This document shows positions 55,838 through 64,000 of a DNA stretch of 64,000 bases, piece by piece (the first letter of the stretch is position 1; each line of letters starts with the position of its first letter). Source of the DNA: an uncultured Oxalobacter sp. (GTDB taxonomy: Bacteria; Pseudomonadota; Gammaproteobacteria; Burkholderiales; Burkholderiaceae_D); assembly GCA_934277985.1 (NCBI GenBank), contig CAKQWF010000001.1:1-64000 (forward strand). Reading direction: 5' to 3'. The position numbers and the translations under genes were made by a program. A model generated the notes under the pieces. That model saw only the letters and a program-made list of their open reading frames with translations, searched no databases and was not told where the DNA came from.

Positions 55838-58069
55838 ATGGTTTCTTCGGTACTGATTTCGGATGCAGTCGAAAATTTGACGGAAGGTCTTTCCAGCGCG
55901 GATGGCAAGCAGGTCATGGATGCTTATGCTTTTGCACGGGAGGCCTATGCGGATCACAGCATGCGCAGCGGTCAGCCTGCGATCGAATTCTCGAAAAGTA
56001 TCGGCCTGATTCTGGCCGAATTGAACAGCGATGCACAGACGCGTATTGCCGGTTTGCTGGCGGTTTTGCCCGAACACAACCCTGAAGCCGGCGCGCAGCT
56101 GGAAGCACGGTTCGGTGTGGAAGTCGACAATCTTGTGGACAGTGCCAGAAAATTGTTCAGATTGCGCGATCTGACAGGCAGTCTCGACGAAATCGGGCAT
56201 GGCAAAAATGCCGCGCAGATCAGAAAAGCTCAGGCAGAGACGTTGCGCAAGATGTTGCTGGCGATGGCTGCCGATATGCGGGTCGTCATGATCCGGCTGG
56301 CCGCACGGATGGCTGCGTTGCGTTATCTGGCAAAGAAAAAGGAAGATAACGATGCCAGCCGTCATTATGCCAAGGAAACGCTTGAGATTTATGCGCCACT
56401 GGCCAACCGGCTGGGTATCTGGCAGGTGAAGTGGGAGCTGGAGGATCTGTCGTTCAGGTTCATTGACCCGGAAGCCTATCGCCGTATCGCGAAAAGTCTG
56501 GAAGAAAAGCGTACCGAGCGTGAAGAATTCATCCGGAAAATCATGGCACGGTTGCGTCAGGAACTGGATGCTGCCGGTATTAAGGCCGATGTGACCGGAC
56601 GACCGAAACATATCTACAGTATTTATAACAAGATGCGCGGCAAATCGCTCGATTTTTCGCAAATGTATGATTTGCGCGCATTTCGTGTCATCGTTTCCGA
56701 TATCAAGACCTGTTTTACGGTGCTTGATATGATTCACCGGCTCTGGACACCGATTCTCAAGGAATTCGACGACTATATTTCACGTCCGAAGCCGAACGGT
56801 TACCAGTCGCTGCATACGGTTGTGGTGGCGGAAAACGGACAACCGTTCGAAGTACAGATCAGGACGCAGGAAATGCATCGTTTGGCCGAGTTCGGTGTGG
56901 CTGCGCATTGGCGTTACAAGGAAACGGGTGGCTCGACGTTTGTCGCGCAGCAGTATGATGAAAAGATTTCGTTCTTGCGTCAGCTGTTGTCCTGGAAGAC
57001 GGATGTCGATGATGCGGTGGCCGAAGAAGATTCTCATAAAGAGTGGGTGGAAAAAATCAAGGCGACCACGCTTGATGACAGGATTTATGCCTTGACGCCG
57101 CAAGCGCGGGTGATCGATTTGCCTCAAGGCGCGACGCCGATCGATTTCGCCTATCAGGTTCACAGCGATGTGGGCCACCGCTGCCGCGGCGCGCGCGTGG
57201 ACGGTGTCATGGTGCCGCTCAATACGCCGTTGAAAAGCGGACAGACGGTCGAGATCATCACAGCCAAGGGCGCTGCGGGCAATATCGGACCGTCACGTGA
57301 CTGGTTAAGTCCCGGATTTGCGGTCAATCCGCGTACGCATGCCAAGATACGGTCATGGTTCAACGGGATCGAGTATCAGGAAACGGTGGCCAGCGGCAGA
57401 ACCATGATCGAAAAACTCTTGCAACGTGAAGGCAAGACGGCGGTCAATCTTGAGGAATTGGCGCGGAAACTGGCGTTTTCCAAGGTGGACGAAATGTTTT
57501 TCGCCGCCGGCAAGGAAAAGCTCAACATGCGAACGATCGAGATGGCGCTTCATGGTCAGGAAACCGTTCGGGATACTGGTAATAATGACGACATTATCCG
57601 CAAGAGCAAGGCATCCAGCGGCGCGAAATCGGGTATTCTGGTTGTCGGTACGGAAGGACTGCTGACACAGATGGCCAAGTGTTGCAAACCGGCGCCACCT
57701 GATCCGATCGTCGGATTTGTCACGCGTGGTAAGGGAGTCTCCATCCATCGTCAGGATTGCAAGAATTTTCTGGAAATGGAGAAAAAAGCACCGGAACGGG
57801 TTATCCAGACGAACTGGGGGACGCCGGGGCCGGATACGGTATATCCTGTCGATATTTATGTGCTGGCAGGAGACAGGCAAGGCTTGTTAAGGGATATTTC
57901 CGACGTGTTCATGCGCGAAAAGATCAATGTGATCGGTGTACGGACACAGAGCAACAAGGGACAGGCGAGAATGTCTTTTACGGTGGAAATCGCATCGACA
58001 GAAAGTCTCGGGAAGGCGATGCAGCTGATCAGCGAAGTCGGCGGTGTCATGCAGGTGAAACGGCATTGA
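55838..58069 (+). CDS. relA: GTP pyrophosphokinase RelA
   Basis: A 743-residue long RSH protein making (p)ppGpp on stalled ribosomes. The N-terminal hydrolase domain is degenerate: the HDxxED motif is absent (RFGVEVDNLVDSARKL stands in its place). The synthetase domain has GRPKHIYSIYNKM (about 254-266), MYDLRAFRVIV, and EFDD at 309-312, the acidic ExDD signature of monofunctional RelA (SpoT has RxKD). TGS, a helical linker, the zinc-finger-like CCKPAPPDPIVGFVTRGKGVSIHRQDC and a C-terminal ACT domain follow. A separate SpoT is therefore needed for hydrolysis and must lie elsewhere. Confidence 0.95.
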   Translation: MVSSVLISDAVENLTEGLSSADGKQVMDAYAFAREAYADHSMRSGQPAIEFSKSIGLILAELNSDAQTRIAGLLAVLPEHNPEAGAQLEARFGVEVDNLVDSARKLFRLRDLTGSLDEIGHGKNAAQIRKAQAETLRKMLLAMAADMRVVMIRLAARMAALRYLAKKKEDNDASRHYAKETLEIYAPLANRLGIWQVKWELEDLSFRFIDPEAYRRIAKSLEEKRTEREEFIRKIMARLRQELDAAGIKADVTGRPKHIYSIYNKMRGKSLDFSQMYDLRAFRVIVSDIKTCFTVLDMIHRLWTPILKEFDDYISRPKPNGYQSLHTVVVAENGQPFEVQIRTQEMHRLAEFGVAAHWRYKETGGSTFVAQQYDEKISFLRQLLSWKTDVDDAVAEEDSHKEWVEKIKATTLDDRIYALTPQARVIDLPQGATPIDFAYQVHSDVGHRCRGARVDGVMVPLNTPLKSGQTVEIITAKGAAGNIGPSRDWLSPGFAVNPRTHAKIRSWFNGIEYQETVASGRTMIEKLLQREGKTAVNLEELARKLAFSKVDEMFFAAGKEKLNMRTIEMALHGQETVRDTGNNDDIIRKSKASSGAKSGILVVGTEGLLTQMAKCCKPAPPDPIVGFVTRGKGVSIHRQDCKNFLEMEKKAPERVIQTNWGTPGPDTVYPVDIYVLAGDRQGLLRDISDVFMREKINVIGVRTQSNKGQARMSFTVEIASTESLGKAMQLISEVGGVMQVKRH

Positions 58070-58204
58070 CGGGACGGTTCACCGGGTTTGCCGGCTTGCC
58101 ACCGCATGAAAGAATGCATAGGGTACGGTTTTAGCTGTTAAACTATTATCTGCATGCGAAAAATTTTTTACGCATGGCAAATGGTTAATGTACGATCAAA
58201 ATCA

Positions 58205-58399
58205 ATGAAAAAACTGCGTAAATTACACGTCTTTCTGGTGACGCTTCTGCTGGGTGGAGCGATCATGTCCTTTCGTCTGTTCGATGGCAATTTTTCTACA
58301 GAAAGCATTCATGAATGGGCACTGGATTCACTGTTTCTTGCGGCGATCATAGGGTTTATCGCCGTCAAGTGGCTCAAACGGAAAGGCAAGCTGGATTAG
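58205..58399 (+). CDS. small two-helix membrane protein
   Basis: A 64-residue ORF from the ATG at 58205: basic N-terminus (MKKLRKLHVF), hydrophobic helix (LVTLLLGGAIMSF), a short polar loop, a second helix (LFLAAIIGFIAVKWL) and a basic end. No family recognised. The charge pattern is typical of real small membrane proteins, but the ribosome binding site is poor. The frame is open from 58154. Confidence 0.5.
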   Translation: MKKLRKLHVFLVTLLLGGAIMSFRLFDGNFSTESIHEWALDSLFLAAIIGFIAVKWLKRKGKLD

Positions 58400-58478
58400 G
58401 AGGTTTTCGTCGTACAGTTGTCATGCAGGCGTTTTTACATCTTGTCTTGCAGGGTACTGTCCGAAACGAAGTCATATC

Positions 58479-58850
58479 ATGCCACCGCTCATACATATCA
58501 AGTCAGCCGGATTGCGGCGTTTTTTACTGTTTCTGGTGACGCCTTTTTATTTTCTGATCGTTTTCGGCATCCGGGTCGGACGATGTGTGGAATTGACGTT
58601 TGCCGATTTCAATGAAGTCTTTCGTGCCGTCTGGCGAGGCAATGTCGAGGAACAAAAACTCTTGCCTTGTCCTTTCTGTGGCGGCAAGGCAAACCCTGAC
58701 GGGTGGCGAGCCAATGGTGGTGCTACCGGGCCGGCATGTGACCAGTGCGGTGCAACGGCCTGGTCCGTCTATACTTGGAACAATCGGGTGCCTGTGCCAC
58801 CGGACAAGAACGTCTGCCAGGACGATACCGGTGAACACGATCCAACCTGA
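58479..58850 (+). CDS. membrane-anchored Lar-like zinc-ribbon protein
   Basis: A 123-residue protein with two parts. Residues 13-35 form one hydrophobic helix (FLLFLVTPFYFLIVFGIRVG). Residues about 62-105 match the Lar restriction-alleviation type ribbon: LPCPFCGGKA, then CDQCGATAW and the closing TWNNRV. In phages and plasmids this domain is soluble and small. Fusion to a membrane anchor is unusual; the function here is unknown. Ends in an acidic tail. Start ATG 58479 is weakly supported by its ribosome binding site. Confidence 0.65.
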   Translation: MPPLIHIKSAGLRRFLLFLVTPFYFLIVFGIRVGRCVELTFADFNEVFRAVWRGNVEEQKLLPCPFCGGKANPDGWRANGGATGPACDQCGATAWSVYTWNNRVPVPPDKNVCQDDTGEHDPT

Positions 58851-58932
58851 TAGCAGGATTTTTCCCTTCTTTTCAATACCGCAATAACGATGAACCGTGG
58901 TGCTGTGCCGCGGTGGTGCGGTATTGTCTGAA

Positions 58933-58961
58933 TTGAATTGCTTGCGGTCTTTCTCTAGAAT
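58933..58961 (+). promoter_or_regulatory. promoter of the duplicated membrane protein gene
   Basis: TTGAAT (58933-58938), 17 bases, TAGAAT (58956-58961). Predicted start near 58968, leader about 68 bases. Confidence 0.7.
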
Positions 58962-59035
58962 AACTTTTTTTCACGAGTTTTAACCTTTTTTAACCCGGTG
59001 GCGTATCTGCAGTACCGGGTTGTTGTGCTGCAAGT

Positions 59036-60346
59036 ATGACTTTATCAAGATCTCCATGGATGACGGTCTATATTTCCGTCGCCGCTTCACTTGCCGCTCT
59101 GGTCAGCTGGATGGCCATGTCGAGCGAATCGATGATCCGTTTCGTCCGTGAGAACGGACCGATCGAAAATCTGACGCTTGTCGTCTATATCGTTGCCATC
59201 GCGCTCATTTTGTACAGCGGGCGCACAGTTCTGACGGTAAAGACCAGGGCGGCGATCGTGATATTGCTGGTGTATATGTTCATGCGGGAAGCGGATTTGC
59301 ATAAGTCGTTGAGCGGTACCAGTATCCTGAAAATCAAGTTCTGGCTTGGCAGCCAGTTTCCCGTTACGGACAAATTGATTGCGCTGGCCATTCTGTTGCC
59401 GGTGTTGTGGGCGCTGTTTTATTTTATCCGTGGTTATACGCGGCGCTGGTGGTCCGATTTGTGTTTGAAAGACGGTTATGCCGTGGGTATTTTCGTGTTT
59501 TTCGCAGTGCTGGTCATTTCCAAGATTTTCGACCGCTCGCTGAACATGATGACAGAAATGTGGGAATGGCGCTTCCCGATGTGGGTGGAAGCGCTGGTGA
59601 CCGGGCAGGAAGAATATCTCGAATGCATTTTGCCGCTTCTGATAGCGGTGTCTTTTTATCAGTATCGTGAACGGCACAAAACGGTCATGATGATGCAGGC
59701 ATCTCCCTGGATATCGGTCTATGTAGCCTTTCTGACCTCGCTGGCGGCACTGGTGTGCTGGTGGATATTGCCGCCGGTGGATATGCTGGAATTCGTGTCG
59801 GAAAACGGCATGATAGAGACCATGACGCTGGTTTTTTATGTCGTCGCCATTGTGGTTGTCATATCCGCCGGGACACAGATGAAGAGATCGACGAAATGTG
59901 CGGTTGTCATCATGCTGGCATATATGTGCATGCGCGAGATGGACTTGCACAAGTCGGTCAGTAGCGCAAGTATCTTGAAAAGCCGTTTCTGGCTGGGCAG
60001 CCATATTCCGGTGACGGACAAATTGCTGGCCATACTGATTTTACTGCCGGTTCTCTGGATGCTGTTTTATTTCATCAGGCATTGTGCGGGTACATTTTTC
60101 CGTGAATTGTTCAACAAGGAAGGGCACGCGATCACCATACTGGTATTTTTCGTTGTACTGGGGGTTTCGAAGTGCATCGACCGGTCGCTGAATGTATTGA
60201 CGGAGCTTTACAAAATGCATTTTTCGGACTGGCTGGTTGCCTTGCAGGTTTCGCAGGAAGAATTTCTGGAATGCCTGTTGCCCATACTGATTATCGTTGC
60301 ATGCTGGCAGTACATGCAGCACAGAAAGTGGTTGTCGGGATTCTAG
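59036..60346 (+). CDS. polytopic membrane protein made of two tandem homologous halves
   Basis: A 436-residue protein whose second half repeats the first at an offset of about 216 residues. Matching landmarks: SPW at 6 and 223; ENGPIE/ENGMIE at about 40 and 257; READLHK/REMDLHK at 84 and 300; SILK..FWLGS at 97 and 312; TDKL...LLPVLW..FYFIR; IS/VSK..DRSLN; and QEEYLECILP/QEEFLECLLP at 191 and 407. Each half has about six hydrophobic helices. No family name or function is known to me. The conserved charged residues inside helices (Asp-Leu-His-Lys, Glu-Glu) suggest a transport or metal/proton role, but this is only inference. Has its own promoter. Confidence 0.75.
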   Translation: MTLSRSPWMTVYISVAASLAALVSWMAMSSESMIRFVRENGPIENLTLVVYIVAIALILYSGRTVLTVKTRAAIVILLVYMFMREADLHKSLSGTSILKIKFWLGSQFPVTDKLIALAILLPVLWALFYFIRGYTRRWWSDLCLKDGYAVGIFVFFAVLVISKIFDRSLNMMTEMWEWRFPMWVEALVTGQEEYLECILPLLIAVSFYQYRERHKTVMMMQASPWISVYVAFLTSLAALVCWWILPPVDMLEFVSENGMIETMTLVFYVVAIVVVISAGTQMKRSTKCAVVIMLAYMCMREMDLHKSVSSASILKSRFWLGSHIPVTDKLLAILILLPVLWMLFYFIRHCAGTFFRELFNKEGHAITILVFFVVLGVSKCIDRSLNVLTELYKMHFSDWLVALQVSQEEFLECLLPILIIVACWQYMQHRKWLSGF

Positions 60347-60409
60347 TCGCGGATGATGAAATATGCCCGAAAGGAAACGGTTTTTGCCGAAAATGACCGG
60401 ATAAGACGC

Positions 60410-60444
60410 TTTTTGTATAAGACGTACGGGGTGTTATACAAAAA
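60410..60444 (+). promoter_or_regulatory. 11-bp inverted repeat, candidate operator upstream of glcB
   Basis: TTTTTGTATAA (60410-60420), 13-base spacer, TTATACAAAAA (60434-60444), perfect arms. A TGGACA (60456-60461), 16 bases, TATATA (60478-60483) pair just downstream is a candidate promoter. The AT-rich arms argue against a terminator. The leader from there to the glcB ATG would be about 260 bases; no riboswitch was recognised in it. Confidence 0.5.
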
Positions 60445-60751
60445 ATTGTGTGTCATGGACAGACTTTATTGCTAACATATATACCCGTGAAAAAAAGAAG
60501 CAACCCTTCTCCATGCGCACAAGCCGTGTTCACACAAGAATACGTGTTACAAACGGGTAATCAGACAGCTGTATCTGACAACGCATGATGGTGTTTATCC
60601 GGACAGGATGGCGGTAAGCGTCCGCTCCTGCTATTGCGCGGCAAAGAATGAGAAAACATTCGCGCCATCGCTTGTCTGCCAACCGGCATGGCATGCGGTG
60701 ACGTCACTTAGTTGTCAATTCGCACAGGTTTGGATACAAGAGAAACGTTAT

Positions 60752-62938
60752 ATGACAGAACGTAAAAAATGTTATCGTTTACAGGTCGCTGAAAATCTGT
60801 ATCGTTTTATCGAAGAGGAAGCATTGCCGGGTACCGGCATCGACAGTGATACTTTTTGGCGCGGTTTTGATGCAATTGTCGATGAAATGACGCAGAAAAA
60901 CCGCGATTTGCTGGCAGAACGCGCAAGTCTTCAGGAAGAAGTGGACTGCTGGCATCGTCTGAATCCCGGTCCTGTCAAGGACATGAACGCCTACAAGCAG
61001 TTCCTGAAAGAAATCGGTTATCTGGTTCCTGTTCCGGAAAATGTCAGGATTGATCCGCAAAATATCGATGACGAAGTATCTGTACAGGGCGGACCGCAGC
61101 TTGTGGTGCCGCTGACGAATGCCCGTTATGTTCTCAATGCGGTCAATGCACGCTGGGCCAGCCTGTATGATGCCCTGTATGGATCGGATGCCATCAGTGA
61201 AGAGGGTGGTGCAGGAAAGAGCGGTCCGTACAATGCGGTCAGAGGCCAGAAAGTCATCGCTTATGCACGTGCCATGCTCGATGAATTCATCCCGCTGGCA
61301 AAAGGTTCGCATGGCGATGTCGTCAGATACTATCTCAAAAACAAACAGCTTGCCGCCGTATTGAAAGATGGCAGCGAAACGACGCTGAAACAGCCGGAAT
61401 GGCTGGTTGGTTACAATGGCGATCCGGAAAATCCGTCTTCCCTGCTGTTCGTTCAGAATCACATGCATTTCGATCTGCTTTTCGACAAGAACGATCCGAT
61501 TTGCGCAAGCGATCCGGCCGGGGTACGTGACATCATCATGGAAGCTGCTACAACGACCATTCTGGACTGCGAAGATGCCGTCGCGGCAGTCGATGCCGAT
61601 GACAAGGTACTGGTTTACCGGAACCTTCTGGGTGTCATGAAGGGAGATCTGGAAGAAAACGTCACCAAGAACGGTACGACCTTCGTGCGCAAAATGAACG
61701 GTGACCGTGAGTATCTCTCCGTCGCGAACGGCGAAAAATTTTCCCTGCCGGGCCGCAGCCTGATTTTCGTCCGCAATGTCGGCCTGCTGATGCAGAACCC
61801 GGCTATTCTGGATTGTGACGAAAACGATATTTTCGAAGGCATCATGGATGCCGTCGTCACGACGCTGATCGTCAAACGTGATCTGCAAAACAGAATCAGT
61901 TCCCGTCGTGGTTCCATCTATGTTGTGAAACCGAAGCTGCATGGACCGAAAGAAGTGGCTTTCACCAACGAGCTGTTCAACAAGGTCGAGGCTTTGCTCG
62001 GATTGCCGCAAAATACCGTCAAGCTGGGTATCATGGACGAAGAACGTCGTACCAGTGCCAACCTGAAAGCTTGTGTGGCTGAAGTACCGAATCGTCTGGC
62101 CTTCATCAATACCGGGTTCCTTGACCGTACCGGCGATGAAATCCATACGTCGATGGAAGCCGGTCCGATGATCCGCAAGGGCGATATGAAGAAAACGCCA
62201 TGGATCAACGCCTATGAAGTCAATAATGTTCAGGTCGGTCTGGAATGCGGCATGAGAGGCCGTGCACAGATCGGCAAGGGCATGTGGGCCGCTCCGGATC
62301 TGATGGCCGATATGATCGCCCAGAAGGGAGATCACTTGCTTGCCGGTGCCAATACGGCATGGGTTCCGTCTCCGACAGCTGCCGTTTTGCATGCGATGCA
62401 TTATCATCAGGTCAATATCGAGGAAACACAGGCTGCGATGGAAAAACAGCCTTTCGTCGATGTTCTCGATGATTTGCTGACGATTCCGGTAACCGATACG
62501 CCGAACTGGTCTCCGGAAGAAATCCAGCAGGAACTCGACAACAATGCGCAGGGCATTCTCGGCTATGTGGTTCGCTGGGTCAATCAGGGTATCGGTTGCT
62601 CCAAGGTGCCGGATATTCGTGATATCGCCCTGATGGAAGACCGTGCCACGTTGCGTATTTCCAGCCAGCATATCGCGAACTGGTTGCGTCATGGCATCGC
62701 TACAGTTCCGCAGGTCATGAGTACCTTGAAGAGAATGGCTGCTGTGGTCGATCAGCAAAACGCGGGCGATCCGACCTATCGCAGGATGACGGATGATTTC
62801 ACTCATTCTCCCGGATTCCGTGCCGCTTGCGATCTGGTATTCAGAGGGCTGTCGCAGCCGTCGGGTTATACCGATCCGCTGTTGCAGACGTGGCGTCAGA
62901 GAGCCAAGGAACAGTTCAAGTGTTCCTGTTGTTCGTGA
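60752..62938 (+). CDS. glcB: malate synthase G
   Basis: A 728-residue monomeric malate synthase condensing glyoxylate and acetyl-CoA to malate and CoA. The G isoform is shown by length and by the inserted alpha/beta domain. Catalytic segments: [78 protein letters not shown] and [21 protein letters not shown]. The frame extends 48 codons upstream, but ATG 60752 ([16 protein letters not shown]) matches homologues. In an oxalotroph, glyoxylate can arise from oxalyl-CoA reduction, so GlcB may be an assimilatory route. Malate synthase A and isocitrate lyase are not in the window. Confidence 0.96.
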   Translation: MTERKKCYRLQVAENLYRFIEEEALPGTGIDSDTFWRGFDAIVDEMTQKNRDLLAERASLQEEVDCWHRLNPGPVKDMNAYKQFLKEIGYLVPVPENVRIDPQNIDDEVSVQGGPQLVVPLTNARYVLNAVNARWASLYDALYGSDAISEEGGAGKSGPYNAVRGQKVIAYARAMLDEFIPLAKGSHGDVVRYYLKNKQLAAVLKDGSETTLKQPEWLVGYNGDPENPSSLLFVQNHMHFDLLFDKNDPICASDPAGVRDIIMEAATTTILDCEDAVAAVDADDKVLVYRNLLGVMKGDLEENVTKNGTTFVRKMNGDREYLSVANGEKFSLPGRSLIFVRNVGLLMQNPAILDCDENDIFEGIMDAVVTTLIVKRDLQNRISSRRGSIYVVKPKLHGPKEVAFTNELFNKVEALLGLPQNTVKLGIMDEERRTSANLKACVAEVPNRLAFINTGFLDRTGDEIHTSMEAGPMIRKGDMKKTPWINAYEVNNVQVGLECGMRGRAQIGKGMWAAPDLMADMIAQKGDHLLAGANTAWVPSPTAAVLHAMHYHQVNIEETQAAMEKQPFVDVLDDLLTIPVTDTPNWSPEEIQQELDNNAQGILGYVVRWVNQGIGCSKVPDIRDIALMEDRATLRISSQHIANWLRHGIATVPQVMSTLKRMAAVVDQQNAGDPTYRRMTDDFTHSPGFRAACDLVFRGLSQPSGYTDPLLQTWRQRAKEQFKCSCCS

Positions 62939-62958
62939 CAGGTGTTTATCAAGCACGC

Positions 62959-62987
62959 AAAAAACCGGGAGATACTCCCGGTTTTTT
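62959..62987 (+). terminator. terminator of glcB
   Basis: AAAAACCGGGAG/CTCCCGGTTTTTT stem with ATA loop and T-run. Confidence 0.94.
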
Positions 62988-63118
62988 GTTTCTGAAGCGT
63001 ATGCAAAAGGTATAAGACGTGGAATGGGACTGATGACGGAATACGGAAATGCCGACTGGCCTGTGGATCACGGTATAGGGCAAAACGGTTGCCGTTGCTG
63101 TTTCTGGAGGAAGGCAAA

Positions 63119-63152
63119 TAAAAAAGCCCTGAAACGAAGCGTGTCTCAAGGC
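63119..63152 (-). terminator. terminator of tRNA-Leu
   Basis: Minus strand: GCCTTGAGAC, 7-base loop, GTTTCAGGGC (10 pairs, two or three of them G:U), followed by six T. Confidence 0.85.
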
Positions 63153-63182
63153 CAGCGGGTAAAGTTGCAAATTGCGATCGTC

Positions 63183-63269
63183 TGGTGCCGGGAGCCGGAA
63201 TCGAACCGGCACGGTGTTTCCACCGGCAGATTTTGAGTCTGCTGCGTCTACCAATTTCGCCACCCCGGC
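63183..63269 (-). tRNA. tRNA-Leu (anticodon CAA)
   Basis: 87 nt class II tRNA on the minus strand: acceptor GCCGGGG/CTCCCGGC, anticodon stem GCAGA around CTCAAAA (anticodon CAA), long variable arm CGGTGGAAACACCG, T arm GCCGG-TTCGATT-CCGGC, discriminator A and encoded CCA. Reads TTG. Confidence 0.97.
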
Positions 63270-63280
63270 GACGCCTGTGC

Positions 63281-63309
63281 ATTATCGCTGATTTGCCTCC
63301 GAAGGGCAA
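63281..63309 (-). promoter_or_regulatory. promoter of tRNA-Leu
   Basis: Minus strand: TTGCCC (63304-63309), 17 bases, GATAAT (63281-63286), 11 bases before the tRNA 5' end. Confidence 0.7.
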
Positions 63310-63324
63310 CAAAAACGCCGTTTT

Positions 63325-63630
63325 TCAGGCATTTTTTGTCGCGAAAATCGTAAAGTGTTCAACGATGGGCGGGCGTGCGAAAAACGGCCCGACGACGCCA
63401 CGCCATTGGGTGAAAGCGGGCGAACCGCGAAAATCGACAGTATGGTTTTCAAGGGTTTCCCAATAGTTCATCAGGACGTAGCGTTCGGGAGTTTCAATGC
63501 ATTTGTTGATGCGGTAACCGATGAAACCTTTTGAGGGCGCGATGTATGTCTGAATGCCATGCTGGATAGCCTGGTCGAATTCAGCCTGTTTGCCAGGCTG
63601 GATCAGAATATCGACGAGTTCGAGGATCAT
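63325..63630 (-). CDS. antibiotic biosynthesis monooxygenase (ABM) domain protein
   Basis: A 101-residue single ABM ferredoxin-like domain: LVDILIQPGKQAEFDQAIQH, then GFIGYRINKCIETPERYVLM, NYWETLENHTVDFRGS and the C-terminal VEHFTIF. Such small proteins form dimers and include quinol monooxygenases and haem-degrading enzymes; the activity here cannot be told. No metal or haem ligands stand out. It lies between tRNA-Leu and the MutT-like gene on the same strand. Confidence 0.85.
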   Translation of the reverse strand: MILELVDILIQPGKQAEFDQAIQHGIQTYIAPSKGFIGYRINKCIETPERYVLMNYWETLENHTVDFRGSPAFTQWRGVVGPFFARPPIVEHFTIFATKNA

Positions 63631-63710
63631 GTTGTTTCCTGTCGGATAAAGACGGAGATTGTATCATCGATCGGCGTGGAGCGGATTTGGTGAAGGAGCG
63701 AAGGTTCCGG

Positions 63711-64000
63711 TCAGTGCGGGTAACGGTATTCATCCAGCCAGTGGAGCAGGGGAATCGTTGCAGGCAGCAACGGTTCGACATGGATGTCGCCTTGCCAGCA
63801 AAAAGCCTGTCCTTCGCGACTTTGCGGTATACCATGCCAGTGGCGACTGATGAAAAAATGCAGGCGGACGTGGGCATGCGGATAGACGTATTCGACACAG
63901 CACCATGGGGAAGCCGACAAAATGGTAATGCCCAGTTCTTCCATGAATTCGCGTTTGAGTGCGTTTTCAACGGTTTCACCGGTTTCGACCTTGCCGCCCG
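63711..64000 (-). CDS. MutT-like NUDIX hydrolase, C-terminal part (gene runs off the window)
   Basis: The reading frame enters from the right edge and ends at 63711. At the edge it carries the Nudix box GGKVETGE...NALKREFMEELGI, followed by CCVEYVYPHAHVRLHFFISR, QAFCWQ and LLPATIPLLHWL, the pattern of 8-oxo-dGTP diphosphatase MutT, which cleans oxidised dGTP from the nucleotide pool. The N-terminal 30 or so residues are outside the window. An internal ATG at 63944 follows the box and is not the start. Confidence 0.85.
   Translation of the reverse strand, partial: GGKVETGETVENALKREFMEELGITILSASPWCCVEYVYPHAHVRLHFFISRHWHGIPQSREGQAFCWQGDIHVEPLLPATIPLLHWLDEYRYPH

Noticed and set aside
60490..60751. 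Glycine or other known riboswitch in the glcB leader
   Set aside because: No conserved aptamer core could be matched by eye; only an unexplained leader remains.
60779..62956. 725-codon open frame on the minus strand opposite glcB
   Set aside because: Antisense shadow created by the strong codon bias of malate synthase G; no domain pattern.

Overview
The window is a contiguous piece of a betaproteobacterial (Burkholderiales, Oxalobacteraceae) chromosome, almost certainly from the genus Oxalobacter. The decisive genes are a full-length oxalyl-CoA decarboxylase (oxc, 16159-17868) and an oxalate:formate antiporter (oxlT, 27457-28716). Both carry the residues known from the Oxalobacter formigenes proteins, but both differ at many positions from the O. 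formigenes sequences as I remember them, so another strain group or species is likely. Formate-tetrahydrofolate ligase, carbonic anhydrase, malate synthase G, acetate kinase and a probable rhodoquinone-forming RquA fit an anaerobe that lives on oxalate and handles formate, CO2 and glyoxylate. Formyl-CoA transferase (frc) is not in this window.

Layout. 1-400: edge of a ketopantoate reductase and a doubtful small ORF. 412-4243: fhs, ffh and a SWIB-domain protein. 4465-10656: the block proS / rppH-CNP1 / proB-obgE-rpmA-rplU. 10747-15616: murJ, uup, tRNA-Arg(CCT), a secreted Sel1-repeat protein. 15617-19978: oxc with a striking upstream operator array, a spermidine-synthase-like protein, carbonic anhydrase and a molbindin. 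20170-26866: panB, a DUF486 protein, the tightly packed hda-HAD-pcnB-folK group, an AI-2E/PerM transporter and purM. 26867-29650: oxlT with a second, unrelated upstream repeat array, a decayed LysR-type regulator and tRNA-Arg(CCG). 29653-43806: mostly housekeeping genes (amiC, tsaE, queG, xerD, plsY, glnS, an M48 peptidase, gst, pyrD, aat), with a TIR-like gene between a NUDIX gene and aat. 44062-50733: tRNA-fMet, putP, a radical SAM protein, an epimerase, tRNA-Lys, tsaD, ackA. 50979-58069: rquA, the rpsP-rimM-trmD-rplS operon, a NUDIX CoA pyrophosphatase, a CobD/CbiB-family protein and relA. 58205-60346: small membrane proteins, including a membrane-anchored Lar-like zinc ribbon and an internally duplicated membrane protein. 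60752-64000: malate synthase G, tRNA-Leu, an ABM-domain protein and the C-terminal part of a MutT-like protein.

How it works together. OxlT exchanges external oxalate for internal formate. Oxc decarboxylates oxalyl-CoA to formyl-CoA plus CO2 and consumes a proton. Carbonic anhydrase can equilibrate the CO2, Fhs can put formate into the one-carbon pool, and GlcB can join glyoxylate to acetyl-CoA. The two core oxalate genes are single-gene units 9.6 kb apart. Each is followed by a strong intrinsic terminator and preceded by its own periodic palindrome array: four 14-bp FNR-like sites at an exact 24-bp period before oxc, and three longer AT-rich palindromes about 34 bp apart before oxlT. No transposase, integrase, CRISPR array or prophage was seen. 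All functional calls rest on reading the sequence and remembered family motifs; no database search was possible.
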